Below, piece by piece: positions 8,976 through 19,431 of a DNA stretch of 64,000 nucleotides. The notes beneath the pieces were generated by a model, which made no database searches, had not been told where the DNA came from, and saw nothing but the letters and a program-made list of their open reading frames with translations. Position 1 is the first letter of the stretch. Every line of letters starts with the position of its first letter. Source of the DNA: Parabacteroides sp. PM6-13 (GTDB taxonomy: Bacteria > Bacteroidota > Bacteroidia > Bacteroidales > Tannerellaceae); the NCBI RefSeq assembly GCF_029892605.1, contig NZ_JARXWF010000001.1, forward strand, positions 1 to 64,000, read 5' to 3'. Both the position numbers and the translations under genes were made by a program.

Positions 8976-11900
8976 TTAAAAGGTCACATCCAAACCAAAC
9001 ATAACAGAACGGGTATTGGGATAGGCAAAGCTATCTGTTCCGCTGTTCCAGATGTTTGTATTCACAAAGTCGGGATCAAGACCTGAATAGCCTGTAATGG
9101 TAATCAGGTTACTACCGGTAGCAAACAAGCGCAGGTTTTCGATACCCAGATTGGTCAGCCACTGCTGCTTGAAATTATATCCGACAGAGATATTCTTCAA
9201 ACGCAGGTAAGAACCATCTTCCAGGAAACGATCGGCATCCTTCACATTTCGCGCGTCACCATAAATGATACGCGGAGAATTGGAGTCGGGATTTACCTGA
9301 TAAGGCTCGTCGCCTTTCTTGAAACGGATGTAGTTAGAGTTATCTGCAAACATACGTCCCTGCCATTGTGCTACGTTGTACACCTTATTGCCAAACTGTC
9401 CGTTCCACATCATGCTGAAATCGAAGTTTTTCCATTCCGCGTTGAAGATAAACGACAATTGCATCTTTGCCCAGGGGCTGCCGCAGAAGACACGGTCGTC
9501 GGCTGTGATATCGGCATCTTGCTTTCCGTCTTTGTCGGGCATATCGATATACTTCACATCACCCAACTGCGGACGTTTTCCGTTGATCATAATAGGACGG
9601 CCATCCTCGGTCAGATAGTTGTCGATCTGTTCTTGTGTTTTGAAGATTCCATCTGTCTTCAACAGGTAGAACTCAGCTAATGAGTGACCAAGAATGGTTC
9701 TTGCCTGACCCGAGTCGATGCTTTCTTTGCCATATCCTAATTCCAACACCTTATTATTTAATGTTGTCACATTCAACAAAGCGCTATACTTGAAATCAGA
9801 TACCTGATCTCTCCAGCCCAGCGTCATTTCAAATCCGCGGTTACGCAAGCTGGCGGCATTGGCCTTGGGCGAACCACCCTGGTTACCGGTAGAGACAGCA
9901 ATCGGCATATCCGTCAACACGTCTCTTGTTTCCGAGTTATAATATTCGGCACTCAGTGTCAAGCGCTGGTCCAGGAAGGAAGCGTCGAAACCAACGTTCA
10001 CCGTTTCTTTTGTTTCCCAAATCAAACCGGTATTTACCAATTTCACCTGCGTACCCCCTGAGTAGATAGATCCGCCAAATACGGTCACAATACTCTGGTT
10101 GATCGTTCCGATGTAATCCCAATCGCCGATAGAGGCATTCCCCAGGCGTCCCCAGTTCGCACGGATCTTTAAGTCATTGAGCCATGGAGCTTGAAAGAAC
10201 TCTTCATTCGAAATTCTCCAGGCACCCGAGATAGAAGGGAAGTTACCCCAACGGTTTTCCTTCGACAAACGGGAAGTACCGTCGCGACGGAAAGTAGCCG
10301 TCAGGTAGTATTTGTTATCATAAATATAGTTAGCACGTCCCAGGTAAGAGATCATGGCGTTCTCACTGATATTGTTCGTATTCTGCTGGTTACTCTGTCC
10401 GGCATTCAACACGGTCAGGTATTCGCCATTGCCTAAATAGGGGAAGTTCAAACGAGAACCGGCAAGACCTTCCCATTCGTGGTGCTGATACGTGGTACCG
10501 ACCACGGCATCCACATGATGTTTACCAAAGTCCTTATTGAAGTTCAGCGTATGTTCGATCAACATATTATAGGTATTATCGCGCGCTTTTGAACTTTCCG
10601 GATCACGGTGTTCCTGGTTTTGCGTCCAGTTGCCTTCGCCACGGAACCAGGAGTTCTCATAGAAATAGAGATCGATCCCACCATTGAACTTATAAGAAAG
10701 GAACTCAAAAGGTTTGAACTCCAACCACAACGAGCCGTTCAAACGATTTTGGCGGAAATGACGGTATTCCAGGTCTTCGCGAGCAATCGGGTTCACACCG
10801 AAGGTATTGTATTTCGCCTGGTCACCATAACCATACCCACCCGGATTATTTTCGTCGTAGATAGGAATGGTAGGCATCATACGCAGGAAGTCATTGTAAG
10901 TATTGGTCTGGTTCGGATCCGTATTGGTGTGTGAGAAAGCCAGGTTTTCACCAAAAGAGAACCAGCCCTTCTTGCCTTGTGTATTCACACGGAAGCTGTA
11001 ACGATCGAACGTATTACCATACGATACACCATCGTTTTTATAATAACCAGCCGATAAAAAGAAGTTACCTGAGTCGCCACCACCGGAAAGCGATACGTTA
11101 TAGTCTTGCACCAAAGCGGTCTTCAAGACTTCGTCCTGCCAGTTGGTGTCATAAGAGGAGTGTTGTTGCGTAGAGGTGATAGAAGCGACACCGTTCTTGA
11201 TCGCTTCGTTATAGGCGATATCATTGTATTTAATATACTCCGCCGCGTTCATCAGATCATACTTCGGACTCCATTCCAACGTTTCTTTTACGCTTACATT
11301 TACCTTCATCGGGCCTTTCGCTCCCTTCTTGGTCGTCACGATAATCACCCCGTTAGCCGCGCGCGAACCATAGATAGCCGCTGCCGAAGCATCTTTCAGG
11401 ATCTGGATCGACTCCGCATCAGAGGGATTAAAGTCAACACCCGGATCGGTAATCATACCATCGACCACCCAGAGCGGAGAGTTATTGCTCAGAGAGCCGA
11501 CACCACGGATCTGAATGGAAGCGTCGGCACCGGCTCTACCCGTGCTGCGCACATTCACACCGGTTGCTAATCCCTGCATCTGGCTCACCAGCGTTCCTGC
11601 CGAGCTCTTCTTCATCTCTTTCGTATCGACTACGGCAACCGCACCGGTCAGGTCTGATTTCTTTACGGTCTGATAACCGATCACCACCACCTCTTCCAAT
11701 GCTTTCGAATCATCTATCAGAACGACAAACAGAGGAGCGCCTCTGAAGACCACCTCCTGAGGGATCATACCGATATAAGAAAAAACGAGTGTACTCCCGT
11801 TATCTCCCTGCACCGAGAAGCGACCGTCGATATCGGTCACGGCTCCCATTGTCGTACCTTTCACTACGACGTTCACACCTGTTAAAGGTTCGTTATTTGC

Positions 11901-11990
11901 ATCTGTTACCGTTCCGGTTATGGCCATTTGCTGGGCATAGGTGGTAGTTGCAAACACAACAAAAAATAATACTAAAATTTTCTTGATCAT
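8976..11990 (-). CDS. susC: SusC/RagA-type TonB-dependent outer-membrane transporter
   Basis: A 1004-aa protein with a signal peptide (about 1-19, cut near TYAQQ). A carboxypeptidase-regulatory-like domain follows (22-100; ITGTVTDANNEPLTGVNVVV), then the plug with LEEVVVIGYQTVKKSDLTGA near 97-116 and IQIRGVGSLSNNSPLWVVDG, the SusC signature. The rest is a 22-strand barrel with a C-terminal aromatic residue (GLDVTF). It imports oligosaccharides with SusD acting as lid. A -7 box (TATATTTG on the minus strand) at 12161-12168 gives a leader of about 165 nt. Its SusD partner is frameshifted in this sequence. Confidence 0.95.
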   Translation of the reverse strand: MIKKILVLFFVVFATTTYAQQMAITGTVTDANNEPLTGVNVVVKGTTMGAVTDIDGRFSVQGDNGSTLVFSYIGMIPQEVVFRGAPLFVVLIDDSKALEEVVVIGYQTVKKSDLTGAVAVVDTKEMKKSSAGTLVSQMQGLATGVNVRSTGRAGADASIQIRGVGSLSNNSPLWVVDGMITDPGVDFNPSDAESIQILKDASAAAIYGSRAANGVIIVTTKKGAKGPMKVNVSVKETLEWSPKYDLMNAAEYIKYNDIAYNEAIKNGVASITSTQQHSSYDTNWQDEVLKTALVQDYNVSLSGGGDSGNFFLSAGYYKNDGVSYGNTFDRYSFRVNTQGKKGWFSFGENLAFSHTNTDPNQTNTYNDFLRMMPTIPIYDENNPGGYGYGDQAKYNTFGVNPIAREDLEYRHFRQNRLNGSLWLEFKPFEFLSYKFNGGIDLYFYENSWFRGEGNWTQNQEHRDPESSKARDNTYNMLIEHTLNFNKDFGKHHVDAVVGTTYQHHEWEGLAGSRLNFPYLGNGEYLTVLNAGQSNQQNTNNISENAMISYLGRANYIYDNKYYLTATFRRDGTSRLSKENRWGNFPSISGAWRISNEEFFQAPWLNDLKIRANWGRLGNASIGDWDYIGTINQSIVTVFGGSIYSGGTQVKLVNTGLIWETKETVNVGFDASFLDQRLTLSAEYYNSETRDVLTDMPIAVSTGNQGGSPKANAASLRNRGFEMTLGWRDQVSDFKYSALLNVTTLNNKVLELGYGKESIDSGQARTILGHSLAEFYLLKTDGIFKTQEQIDNYLTEDGRPIMINGKRPQLGDVKYIDMPDKDGKQDADITADDRVFCGSPWAKMQLSFIFNAEWKNFDFSMMWNGQFGNKVYNVAQWQGRMFADNSNYIRFKKGDEPYQVNPDSNSPRIIYGDARNVKDADRFLEDGSYLRLKNISVGYNFKQQWLTNLGIENLRLFATGSNLITITGYSGLDPDFVNTNIWNSGTDSFAYPNTRSVMFGLDVTF

Positions 11991-12160
11991 CTTTGATAGA
12001 ATTAGATTTTAAAACTATATGACGAAAACACACATTCGTCTTGGGGTTACATTTGGCAAAAATACATGCCTTTTGCCATGCATAGAAAACTCATTTGATT
12101 GCGTTATATCATAGGCTCTAAGTTTATACTATTATTAGATTTTTAGGTTAATTCCTGAGG

Positions 12161-12168
12161 CAAATATA
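12161..12168 (-). promoter_or_regulatory. -7 box, susC operon promoter
   Basis: On the minus strand the sequence is TATATTTG, matching the Bacteroidales TAnnTTTG -7 element. A TTG lies upstream at 12192-12194, but the spacing of 23 nt is longer than usual. It sits in the 285-bp gap between susC and the HTCS gene, where the HTCS is expected to bind. Confidence 0.5.
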
Positions 12169-12275
12169 TTCGTATAAAAGAGAACGGGATGCAACTTTTT
12201 TTTCAATCTATGCAATTATAAATCCAAAGCACCCGCCTTGGCTGGATTGTTCTATTTTCGTATTCGTTTGGTCTA

Positions 12276-15200
12276 TTATTTCACAAAATCTTTCGGCAGG
12301 ACGCCAAATTGTTTCTGGAAACATTTCGTAAAATAGGAAGGAGTATTGAAGCCGGTCATGTAACACACCTCGTTAATCTTACATTCGCCCTCTTTCAACA
12401 AAAAGGCTGCTTTCTTCAAGCGTTCCAGGCGAATATAATCGTTCGGCGTCATGTCTAATATCCCTTTTATTTTCCGGTTCAGGCTCGAGCGGCTCATATG
12501 CAACGACCCCGCCATATCGTCCAGATTAAAGTCTGGGTTCTGCATATTCTCCATGACCAATTCATTCAATTTCTTCAGGAAACTTTCATCCGCTTTCGTC
12601 ATGGCGATGCTGTTTGTCGGCACAAAAGGAGAATGGGCAAAAGAGACCCGGAGCTTTTCACGGTTATTCAACTGGCTGGACACACACACCTTCAGGTATT
12701 CCACAGAGAAAGGTTTTTCGATATACACATCCGCCCCGATCTTCATCCCTTCAATTTTTGCCTGTAGGGTGGTTTTGGCCGTCAATAGGATAATGGGTAT
12801 ATGGCTGTAATCGAGCTCCGACTTCAGGCGCTCACACAATTCCAGTCCATCCATCTCGGGCATCATAATATCCGAAATAACCAGATCTACCGTATGTTTG
12901 TCCAAGACCTTCAGTGCCTCTACCCCATTCATGGCTGTCAGAACCTGATACTCCATAGCCAGCTGCTTTACCACAAAAGCTTGCATTTCCAGACTGTCTT
13001 CTACCACCAGGATGGTATAGCGATTGGCTCCTGATGCCGTTTCCGCCTCCTCCTCTTCCACGGGCTCTTCTATCGCCGGTTCGTTTTGCTCCGCAACAGC
13101 CGCTGGCAACGTGGCATGCCCCACCGGGAGCGACAACAGGAAGCAATTCTCTTCCATGGAATCATCCATACAGAGGGTGCCCTCATGTAGTTCGGCAAGC
13201 GAACGAGCCAATGCCAGTCCAATCCCCGTACCCGAAACGGAGCTCAGCCTGCCTGCTTTATACTGTATGAATGGTTTGAATATCTCCTCACGCATATCTG
13301 CCGGGATAATCAAGCCATCGTTGCACATCGAGAGCAACAACCGCTCCTCTTCCACAGAGAGTTTGATATGGATATAGCTCTTCGAATACTTGATAGCATT
13401 CGTCAACAGATTGCTGAGAATCTTCGTCAACCCCTCTTTATCAACCGAGACACACAGTGATTCAGGTGCCTCGATAGTGACCTTCAACTCCTTCTGGCGT
13501 GCCAGATGTTTGAATCGTTTGTATGTTTTATGCAATATATCCGCCACATCACATTCGGTGAAATCCAACTGAAACCCCTGTGTCTCGGTTTTGCGGAAGT
13601 CGAGCAACTGATTAACCAGGTCGAGCAGCCGGTTGGTATTCAAATCCATTATCTCCAGATCGTCTTTGATCTCGTCGGAGACCGACCTGGATGCCAATAC
13701 ATTCTCGAGCGGGCTCTTTATCAGCGTCAGCGGAGTGCGTATTTCATGAGCCACATTCGTGAAGAAATCTATTTTGGCGGTATATAGCTCCCGCTCTTTC
13801 GTCCGTTCAAAGTTCTCCATGGTCTGCTGCTGCTTTCGCTGTGTTTTCTTTCTGAAATAGAAGAAAAGACCGACCAATAGACATAAAACCAATACGACAT
13901 AGACCGTATACGCCCAGGCGGACAGATAAAAAGGCGGATTGATGCGTATATGAAGCAGGCGCTCCGCCTCGTTCCACTTACCATCGCTGTTTGAGCCTTT
14001 GATGCGCAGTTTATAGCTCCCATACGGCAGGTTGGAATAGTTGATAGCGGAACTTTTTCCGACCGTATACCATTCGCGGTCGAATCCTTCCAATTTATAC
14101 TCCAGCTCATTCATTTCGGGCGCCTGATAACTCAACGCCGCCACATTCAATGAGAAGGAGTTTTGGTTGGCATCCAATTCTATCTCATCCGAGTAGGTGA
14201 TGCTTTTCTTCAGGGGCGAATCTGGGCTGTTTACCGAAAGACGCTTATTGAACAGATAAAAATCGGTAATAACGACCGGAGGCATAAAAGCATTTTCCAC
14301 AAAGGTCTCCGGATCGAAAACGATAAAACCATTGATGCTCCCCAGGTAAATACGCCCCTCCTTATCGCGATATCCCGACTGGAAATTGAACTGATTACTC
14401 AAAAGCCCGTTGGCGGTGGTATACACACGTTTATTTTCAGTCTCCGGGTTGAAACATACCAGTCCGTAGTTAGTCGTTATCCACAGGTTTCCCTGCTTGT
14501 CTTCTACCATTTTATAAATGATATTATTCGGAAAGCCATCCGACATATCGTAATGAGTGAAATTGTCTGTCGTCGGATTGTAGCGACAGAATCCTTCTCC
14601 CAGCGTCATAAACCACAAACGCTTTTTACTGTCTTCGTATATACTGATCACTTTGTTGTAGGGAAGCGAAGTAGGATCCTGCTCGTCGGAGAGATAATTC
14701 TTCCATTGCTGCGTGCGCACATTATAGCAGAACACTCCGTTGGAAAAGGTGGCAAACCACAAATTTCCATGGAAGTCTTCCAATATTTTATAGACAAACA
14801 TATTCCTCAGTTGAGAGACACGGGAAAAGTCGTCCGTAGCCCGATTATACTTCAACAAACCCGAGGTAGTTCCGATCCACACATCACCGGTGGTGGTCCG
14901 GCAAATCGTAAAAGCATCATTGGCAATCATCGAGTTTTCAGTCTCTCCTTTGGAATAAGAACGCACCTGCCTGGTACGCAGATTAACGCGGCACAACCCG
15001 CCGGAGAACGTACCCACCCAGAGATCGTCTCCGTCCAGGCAAAGGCCATGCACATTCTGGTGGATGGCAGGATGCCCAAAGGGTATGATATTGCCAGTTT
15101 TCGGATTAAAATTGAATAAACCCTTGTCTTCGGTTCCTATCCACAACGTACCGTCGTTGCTCTCACATATCTCACGTACCCGTCGGCCGAATCCCGGAAG

Positions 15201-16232
15201 GTCATCGCGGGGATAGAATTTCTCAAAATAGGTCCATTGATACGGATGATAATTCACCCCTCCGAAATAAGAACCGATCCACATCCCATTTTCCGTATCG
15301 CGGTAAAGCGCGTAAATAGCATTATCCGACAAAGCGTAGGAATCATCCTGATCGGGCACCGCCAGATGCGTCACTTTATCATTCGCAAGGTTATAAATAT
15401 AGACTCCGGACTCCGTGCCCACCCACAATTCGTCGTCCGAGCGAAACTGCAACGCCCGTGCATACACATTCAATAGCCGACGTGTCTTCCCGGTGGTCTG
15501 GTTGATCTCTGTCAAGCCATGGAGCGAAGCAACATACACACAGTTGTGCGAGCCATTGACCTGCCAGTTGATCACATCCCCTTTGAATATCTCATTCCCA
15601 CCGGCATCCCTGAAAGGCTGTAAAGGTGTCTTAAAGTCATCCTCTGTATAGTACAGATTATCGGCATACGAAGCCAGCCAGCATGTATTGCCGGTAAACC
15701 AGAAACGGGTGATGTTGCCGATGGAAGAATCAGAGAGATGATTCAATAGCTTTTTCTCCTCGTGTTTATAACAGAACATCCCCTGGTTTTCGACCGATAT
15801 CCAGATGTTTTTATCTTCGTCGCCGCCTATCATCGTCACGAAATCACGAATGACAGTCTCTTTATCGCTCAACAGATCGAAGGCTTCAAAAGAGTCTAAT
15901 ACCGGATCATAGATAAAAACGCCCCCGTCGGTTCCTATCCAGATGTTCCCTGCATGGTCTTCATAAAGCGCTGTGATAAAGTTTTTCCCCAAATCGGAAT
16001 TCTCTTTCTTATAGACCCGGAAAGACAAGCCGTCGTAGCGGTTCAGCCCATCTTTCGTTCCAAACCACATAAAGCCTTTCTTATCCTGCAAAATCTGATA
16101 GACCGTATTCTGGGAGAGTCCGTCGCGGATGTCCATTGTCCTGAAATAGTAGTGAACAGCATCCTTTGCATACGACGGCAACACCGCCAGGAGGCATAAT
16201 CCAAAGAAAAATCGTGTGATTATTTGTTTCAT
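12276..16232 (-). CDS. Hybrid two-component system regulator (HTCS) of the PUL
   Basis: A 1318-aa one-protein signalling chain. Signal peptide 1-22; periplasmic sensor of two-component-regulator propeller repeats (for example GLSQNTVYQILQDKKGFMWF and later NLWITTNYGL); Y_Y_Y domain about 690-765; TM about 768-790; histidine kinase with H-box FFTNVAHEIRTPLTL (His near 829); HATPase with GTGIGLALA; receiver with phospho-acceptor Asp in LVISDIMMP (about 1120); AraC-type HTH about 1215-1318. Family members sense glycan fragments directly and switch on the adjacent susC operon, as inferred here. A TATCTTTG -7 box on the minus strand at 16326-16333 fits its own promoter. Confidence 0.95.
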   Translation of the reverse strand: MKQIITRFFFGLCLLAVLPSYAKDAVHYYFRTMDIRDGLSQNTVYQILQDKKGFMWFGTKDGLNRYDGLSFRVYKKENSDLGKNFITALYEDHAGNIWIGTDGGVFIYDPVLDSFEAFDLLSDKETVIRDFVTMIGGDEDKNIWISVENQGMFCYKHEEKKLLNHLSDSSIGNITRFWFTGNTCWLASYADNLYYTEDDFKTPLQPFRDAGGNEIFKGDVINWQVNGSHNCVYVASLHGLTEINQTTGKTRRLLNVYARALQFRSDDELWVGTESGVYIYNLANDKVTHLAVPDQDDSYALSDNAIYALYRDTENGMWIGSYFGGVNYHPYQWTYFEKFYPRDDLPGFGRRVREICESNDGTLWIGTEDKGLFNFNPKTGNIIPFGHPAIHQNVHGLCLDGDDLWVGTFSGGLCRVNLRTRQVRSYSKGETENSMIANDAFTICRTTTGDVWIGTTSGLLKYNRATDDFSRVSQLRNMFVYKILEDFHGNLWFATFSNGVFCYNVRTQQWKNYLSDEQDPTSLPYNKVISIYEDSKKRLWFMTLGEGFCRYNPTTDNFTHYDMSDGFPNNIIYKMVEDKQGNLWITTNYGLVCFNPETENKRVYTTANGLLSNQFNFQSGYRDKEGRIYLGSINGFIVFDPETFVENAFMPPVVITDFYLFNKRLSVNSPDSPLKKSITYSDEIELDANQNSFSLNVAALSYQAPEMNELEYKLEGFDREWYTVGKSSAINYSNLPYGSYKLRIKGSNSDGKWNEAERLLHIRINPPFYLSAWAYTVYVVLVLCLLVGLFFYFRKKTQRKQQQTMENFERTKERELYTAKIDFFTNVAHEIRTPLTLIKSPLENVLASRSVSDEIKDDLEIMDLNTNRLLDLVNQLLDFRKTETQGFQLDFTECDVADILHKTYKRFKHLARQKELKVTIEAPESLCVSVDKEGLTKILSNLLTNAIKYSKSYIHIKLSVEEERLLLSMCNDGLIIPADMREEIFKPFIQYKAGRLSSVSGTGIGLALARSLAELHEGTLCMDDSMEENCFLLSLPVGHATLPAAVAEQNEPAIEEPVEEEEAETASGANRYTILVVEDSLEMQAFVVKQLAMEYQVLTAMNGVEALKVLDKHTVDLVISDIMMPEMDGLELCERLKSELDYSHIPIILLTAKTTLQAKIEGMKIGADVYIEKPFSVEYLKVCVSSQLNNREKLRVSFAHSPFVPTNSIAMTKADESFLKKLNELVMENMQNPDFNLDDMAGSLHMSRSSLNRKIKGILDMTPNDYIRLERLKKAAFLLKEGECKINEVCYMTGFNTPSYFTKCFQKQFGVLPKDFVK

Positions 16233-16428
16233 AACTTCATCTCTTTATTCCGATGCGCTGCCATGCACTACCCATAACCCTGTCAAGGGCTCTACCGCGA
16301 TCAGTCTTGTGTTTTTCAATACGAACAAAGATAAGTCGATTCGGAAATATAAAATAGCATTTTAGAATCAATAAATAGAACGTTTCAGCTGTTTCTATCC
16401 GTTTTATTCATTTATAGCGCTCCTTCAA

Positions 16429-16800
16429 CTACATAAAAAGCTTGGGAAGAAAGATAATACAGCCTATGACAGCGGCGGTGATAGCGGCGATCAGCACGGC
16501 AGCGGCTGCCAGATCTTTGGCGTGTTTGATATGGTTGTTTGGCTTTTCGGTGATCGCATCCCCCAGGCTCTCGATAGCGGAGTTGAAGGCTTCGGCGGCC
16601 AGGACAAATCCGATGGCGGCGACAACGGCTACCCACTCCCAGACGGCTATACGAAAAAGAAATCCGGCAACGATCACGCACACAGCCACAAAAGCATGTA
16701 TCCAGCTATTGGCTTCCTGGGTAAACAAGCGCTTAATCCCTTGAAAAGCATACTTAAACCCGGCGATGCGGCGGCGGAAGGTAAAACCGTTATTTTTCAT
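16429..16800 (-). CDS. dgkA: Diacylglycerol/undecaprenol kinase (DgkA family)
   Basis: A 123-aa integral membrane protein with three hydrophobic segments (about 34-50, 54-72, 98-117). The family hallmark AAEAFNSAIESLGD gives Glu70 and Glu77, corresponding to the Mg-ATP glutamates, followed by KDLAAAAVL at 96-104. It phosphorylates a lipid alcohol; in Gram-negatives without a Gram-positive teichoic cycle either diacylglycerol or undecaprenol is possible. The short amphipathic N-terminus is normal. It lies 18 bp downstream of pdxB on the same strand, so co-transcription is likely. Confidence 0.9.
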   Translation of the reverse strand: MKNNGFTFRRRIAGFKYAFQGIKRLFTQEANSWIHAFVAVCVIVAGFLFRIAVWEWVAVVAAIGFVLAAEAFNSAIESLGDAITEKPNNHIKHAKDLAAAAVLIAAITAAVIGCIIFLPKLFM

Positions 16801-16818
16801 ACGAGCTGTTTCTTATGG

Positions 16819-17934
16819 TTAAACGACAACCCTACGGAAACCCAAGGATTCCAATAAGGCGGCTTCTTCTTTATTTGCATGCAGAAAAGAATAGGCATGA
16901 AACTCCCGGGGATGATCATAGTGATTCCGGAACCATTCGAACTTGTCGGGCATCTCCCGGAGACGGGCATCCACCACCAGGGGATTGAAAGAGGTGAAAA
17001 GGACGTTTTCAATCCGGTTCTCAGTGAAGGTATCCAGGTCGATCACCGGCTGGACAGGCGCTTCCGGCTTCACCTTATCGAGGAAAGGGATCTCCAGGCG
17101 GAAGAAACGGGCGATCTCTTCCAGGCACATACGGGTGGCATTCGCCTTTCCGTCGGCGGAAAATCCGGCAATATGGGGCGTAGCAATGGCTGTTTGTTGC
17201 AATAAATCGAGTGAAATATGCGGTTCGTTTTCCCAGCAATCCAGGATAAGGGCACCTATTTTCCCCTGTTTCTTTCCCCATAACAGGGCGGAAGTGTCAC
17301 ATACGGCTCCGCGACTGCTATTAATCAGCGTCGGTTTGCGCTGCAAGGATTCGATGAAAGCGCGATCGGCCAGGTGCCAGGAGGGGTGTGCACCTCCCTT
17401 TTCCAGCGGTGTATGAAAGGTGATGATATCGGCCTCCCGGGCAATATCCGCCAACGAGACAAATCCGGCATCGCCCTCTTTCTCCGCCCGAGGCGGGTCA
17501 CACAGGATTACCCGCATACCTAACGCCTCGCAATGCCTTTGCACACGGCTGCCGACATGTCCGACGCCTACGATACCTATAGTCTGATTCTGTATGGGTT
17601 TGCCGGTTTGAAGAGCCTGAAGCATCAACGAGGCGACCACATATTCAGCTACGGACTCCGCATTACTGCCCGGCGCGTTCTTCCACACAATGCCGACCTC
17701 ATCGCAGTAAGCCGTATCGATATGGTCGAAACCGATGGTCGCGGTGGTGATCAGCTTCACGCGGCTGCCTTCGAGTATCTCGCGGGTGCATCGGTCAATG
17801 CTGCGCACAATCAATGCGTCGGCATCACGGATAGCTTCACGGGTAAACTGTCCGGCAGGAAGATAGGTGATATCGCCCAAGGGGTCGATGATCGTTTGAA
17901 GAAAAGGGATTGTATTATCGGCAACTATTTTCAT
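16819..17934 (-). CDS. pdxB: Erythronate-4-phosphate dehydrogenase
   Basis: A 371-aa D-2-hydroxyacid dehydrogenase that catalyses step 2 of DXP-dependent pyridoxal phosphate synthesis. Visible elements: VADNTIPF at 4-11, TATIGFDHID at 64-73, Rossmann GVGHVGSRV at 123-131, and the catalytic set Arg208 (SSRGAV), Glu237 (CWENEP) and His254 (TPHIAGFS). The C-terminal PdxB dimerisation domain (about 290-371) separates it from SerA. Length matches the family. No other pyridoxine gene is adjacent. Confidence 0.95.
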   Translation of the reverse strand: MKIVADNTIPFLQTIIDPLGDITYLPAGQFTREAIRDADALIVRSIDRCTREILEGSRVKLITTATIGFDHIDTAYCDEVGIVWKNAPGSNAESVAEYVVASLMLQALQTGKPIQNQTIGIVGVGHVGSRVQRHCEALGMRVILCDPPRAEKEGDAGFVSLADIAREADIITFHTPLEKGGAHPSWHLADRAFIESLQRKPTLINSSRGAVCDTSALLWGKKQGKIGALILDCWENEPHISLDLLQQTAIATPHIAGFSADGKANATRMCLEEIARFFRLEIPFLDKVKPEAPVQPVIDLDTFTENRIENVLFTSFNPLVVDARLREMPDKFEWFRNHYDHPREFHAYSFLHANKEEAALLESLGFRRVVV

Positions 17935-17999
17935 AATCAGACATGCTATTTATCTGCAAAAATAACAAAGCAATCCGCAATAGCCGCACGCTTGTCTGT

Positions 18000-18362
18000 T
18001 TATTTCACGACCACCTCCCGACTGAGGCGTTCCGTTTTGACGGTGTACTCGCCCCGGGAAATCGGAATGGCGCTAAATGTGCTGGTCGGCGTATGCTCGA
18101 GATGCAAGGCACTGGTAGCGTCATAAATGTAAATGGTTTGTATCCGATTGGTCTCAATCATCAAAAGGCTGTTCATGCTGTACACTTTCAGAAACACCTC
18201 TTCGACGGCGACGCGGGTGCTATCGTCTGCCGCAGTAACCGACTCGATCACGACCGGTGTCATCTCTTTCACGAACGCATTCTTCGCTTCCGATCCATCA
18301 CCCCATGCCCTGTTCACAGTCATGAAAAACAATACAACAATATAAACAGATAACCTTTTCAT
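18000..18362 (-). CDS. Small secreted beta-rich protein (DUF3244-like)
   Basis: A 120-aa protein with a clear signal peptide (1-21, cut near AWG). The mature part is a short beta-rich domain with YIYDATSALHLEHT and ISRGEYTVKT, the layout of the small single-domain secreted proteins common in Bacteroidales (DUF3244-like; low certainty). No catalytic motif is visible. It reads away from the next gene and has a heptad-type repeat just upstream at 18371-18423. Confidence 0.65.
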   Translation of the reverse strand: MKRLSVYIVVLFFMTVNRAWGDGSEAKNAFVKEMTPVVIESVTAADDSTRVAVEEVFLKVYSMNSLLMIETNRIQTIYIYDATSALHLEHTPTSTFSAIPISRGEYTVKTERLSREVVVK

Positions 18363-18370
18363 CTCTTTGC

Positions 18371-18423
18371 CTTAAAAACTAATAACTAACTTAACACTAA
18401 ACACTAATCACTAAAAACTAACC
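18371..18423. repeat. Degenerate heptad repeat (ACT-N4 period 7)
   Basis: ACT recurs mostly every 7 nt (AAACACT, AATCACT, AAAAACT). On the minus strand it reads as TTAGTG-type units like those at 22015-22077 and 34454-34481. It lies in the spacer between two divergent genes. Confidence 0.6.
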
Positions 18424-18570
18424 TATAATTGCCTTTATATAGAGAACAAAAAATAGTGCTTTTTGTTGCATGCAATAGGGGTGATTCACAATGTTTAACT
18501 ACTTTTGCCTACGCAGTAACTGAAATCACCAAACAGTTACCCTACGAATAATCTGAAAAAGGAAAGAATA

Positions 18571-19431
18571 ATGAAACGACTTGCTTTTTATGCCTTACTC
18601 CTCTGCCTGGCGTTAAGCGCTTGCAACAAGAAAACAAAAGAGGCTGAGGCACGGCTTGAGGCGGCGCGCGCCTATTACGAACAAAATGAATTTGCTGCCG
18701 CCAAAATAGAGATCGACAGCCTGCGCGCTCTCTACCCGAAAGAGCTGAAAGTGCAGCGGGAAGGGCTCACCCTGATGCGCCTGGTGGAGATCAAAGAGGC
18801 GGAAAGAAATATAGCCTTTTGCGACAGTGTGCTTCCTTTGCGCCGGGAGTTGCTTGCCGAATTGCAGAAAGATTTTGTATTTGAAAAGGATTCCGCTTAC
18901 GACGAGGTGGGCAATTTCATCTACCGCCAGCAGACCGTCGAGCGCAACCTAGAGCGTTCTTACATCCGTAGCGGCGTGAATGAGAAGGGAGATATCTACA
19001 TCGCCAGTGTTTATTATGGTGCCAAGCCAATCAATCATACAGGTCTTACCCTAAGCCTCAACGACGGCACCTTTGTGAAAACCGCCTCGATCGCTTACGA
19101 CGGGGGCGTGAATTACCGTTTCGAGAACCTGGGCTTTACGACGGAAGTCGTTACCTACACCAACGAATTGGGGTTGGACGCGTTGCAGTTCATCGCCGAA
19201 CACGAGAAGGAACGTATCCGTGCCGAGTACACCGGTGGCAGCCCATACGTGATGTATCTATTAGATAACGACAAAAAAGCCATTGCCGCTGCCTACCGTT
19301 TCGGGCTTGTCTTGAAGGATATTATCCGCATGACCGACGAGTGCGAGAAGTCTGCCAAACGCATCGAATACCTTCAGTCGCGCCTGCAGGCTACTTCAAC
19401 GCCTGCAGAACCAATAGATAAAACGGAATAG
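18571..19431 (+). CDS. Hypothetical lipoprotein with helical N-terminal domain
   Basis: A 286-aa protein with a lipoprotein signal (Cys18 in LSACN). Residues 24-125 are helical and charged (EARLEAARAYYEQNEFAAAK), TPR-like. The central part about 130-200 is beta-rich, and the last 60 residues return to helix with a coiled-coil look (DECEKSAKRIEYLQSRLQ). I do not recognise a characterised family. A -7-like TACTTTTG at 18500-18507 lies 63 bp upstream. Its 3' end overlaps the convergent esterase gene by 41 bp. Confidence 0.75.
   Translation: MKRLAFYALLLCLALSACNKKTKEAEARLEAARAYYEQNEFAAAKIEIDSLRALYPKELKVQREGLTLMRLVEIKEAERNIAFCDSVLPLRRELLAELQKDFVFEKDSAYDEVGNFIYRQQTVERNLERSYIRSGVNEKGDIYIASVYYGAKPINHTGLTLSLNDGTFVKTASIAYDGGVNYRFENLGFTTEVVTYTNELGLDALQFIAEHEKERIRAEYTGGSPYVMYLLDNDKKAIAAAYRFGLVLKDIIRMTDECEKSAKRIEYLQSRLQATSTPAEPIDKTE

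Noticed and set aside
14163-15119. 318-codon plus-strand frame inside the HTCS
   Set aside because: Antisense to the propeller repeats of a well-conserved regulator; codon use and composition are those of a shadow.
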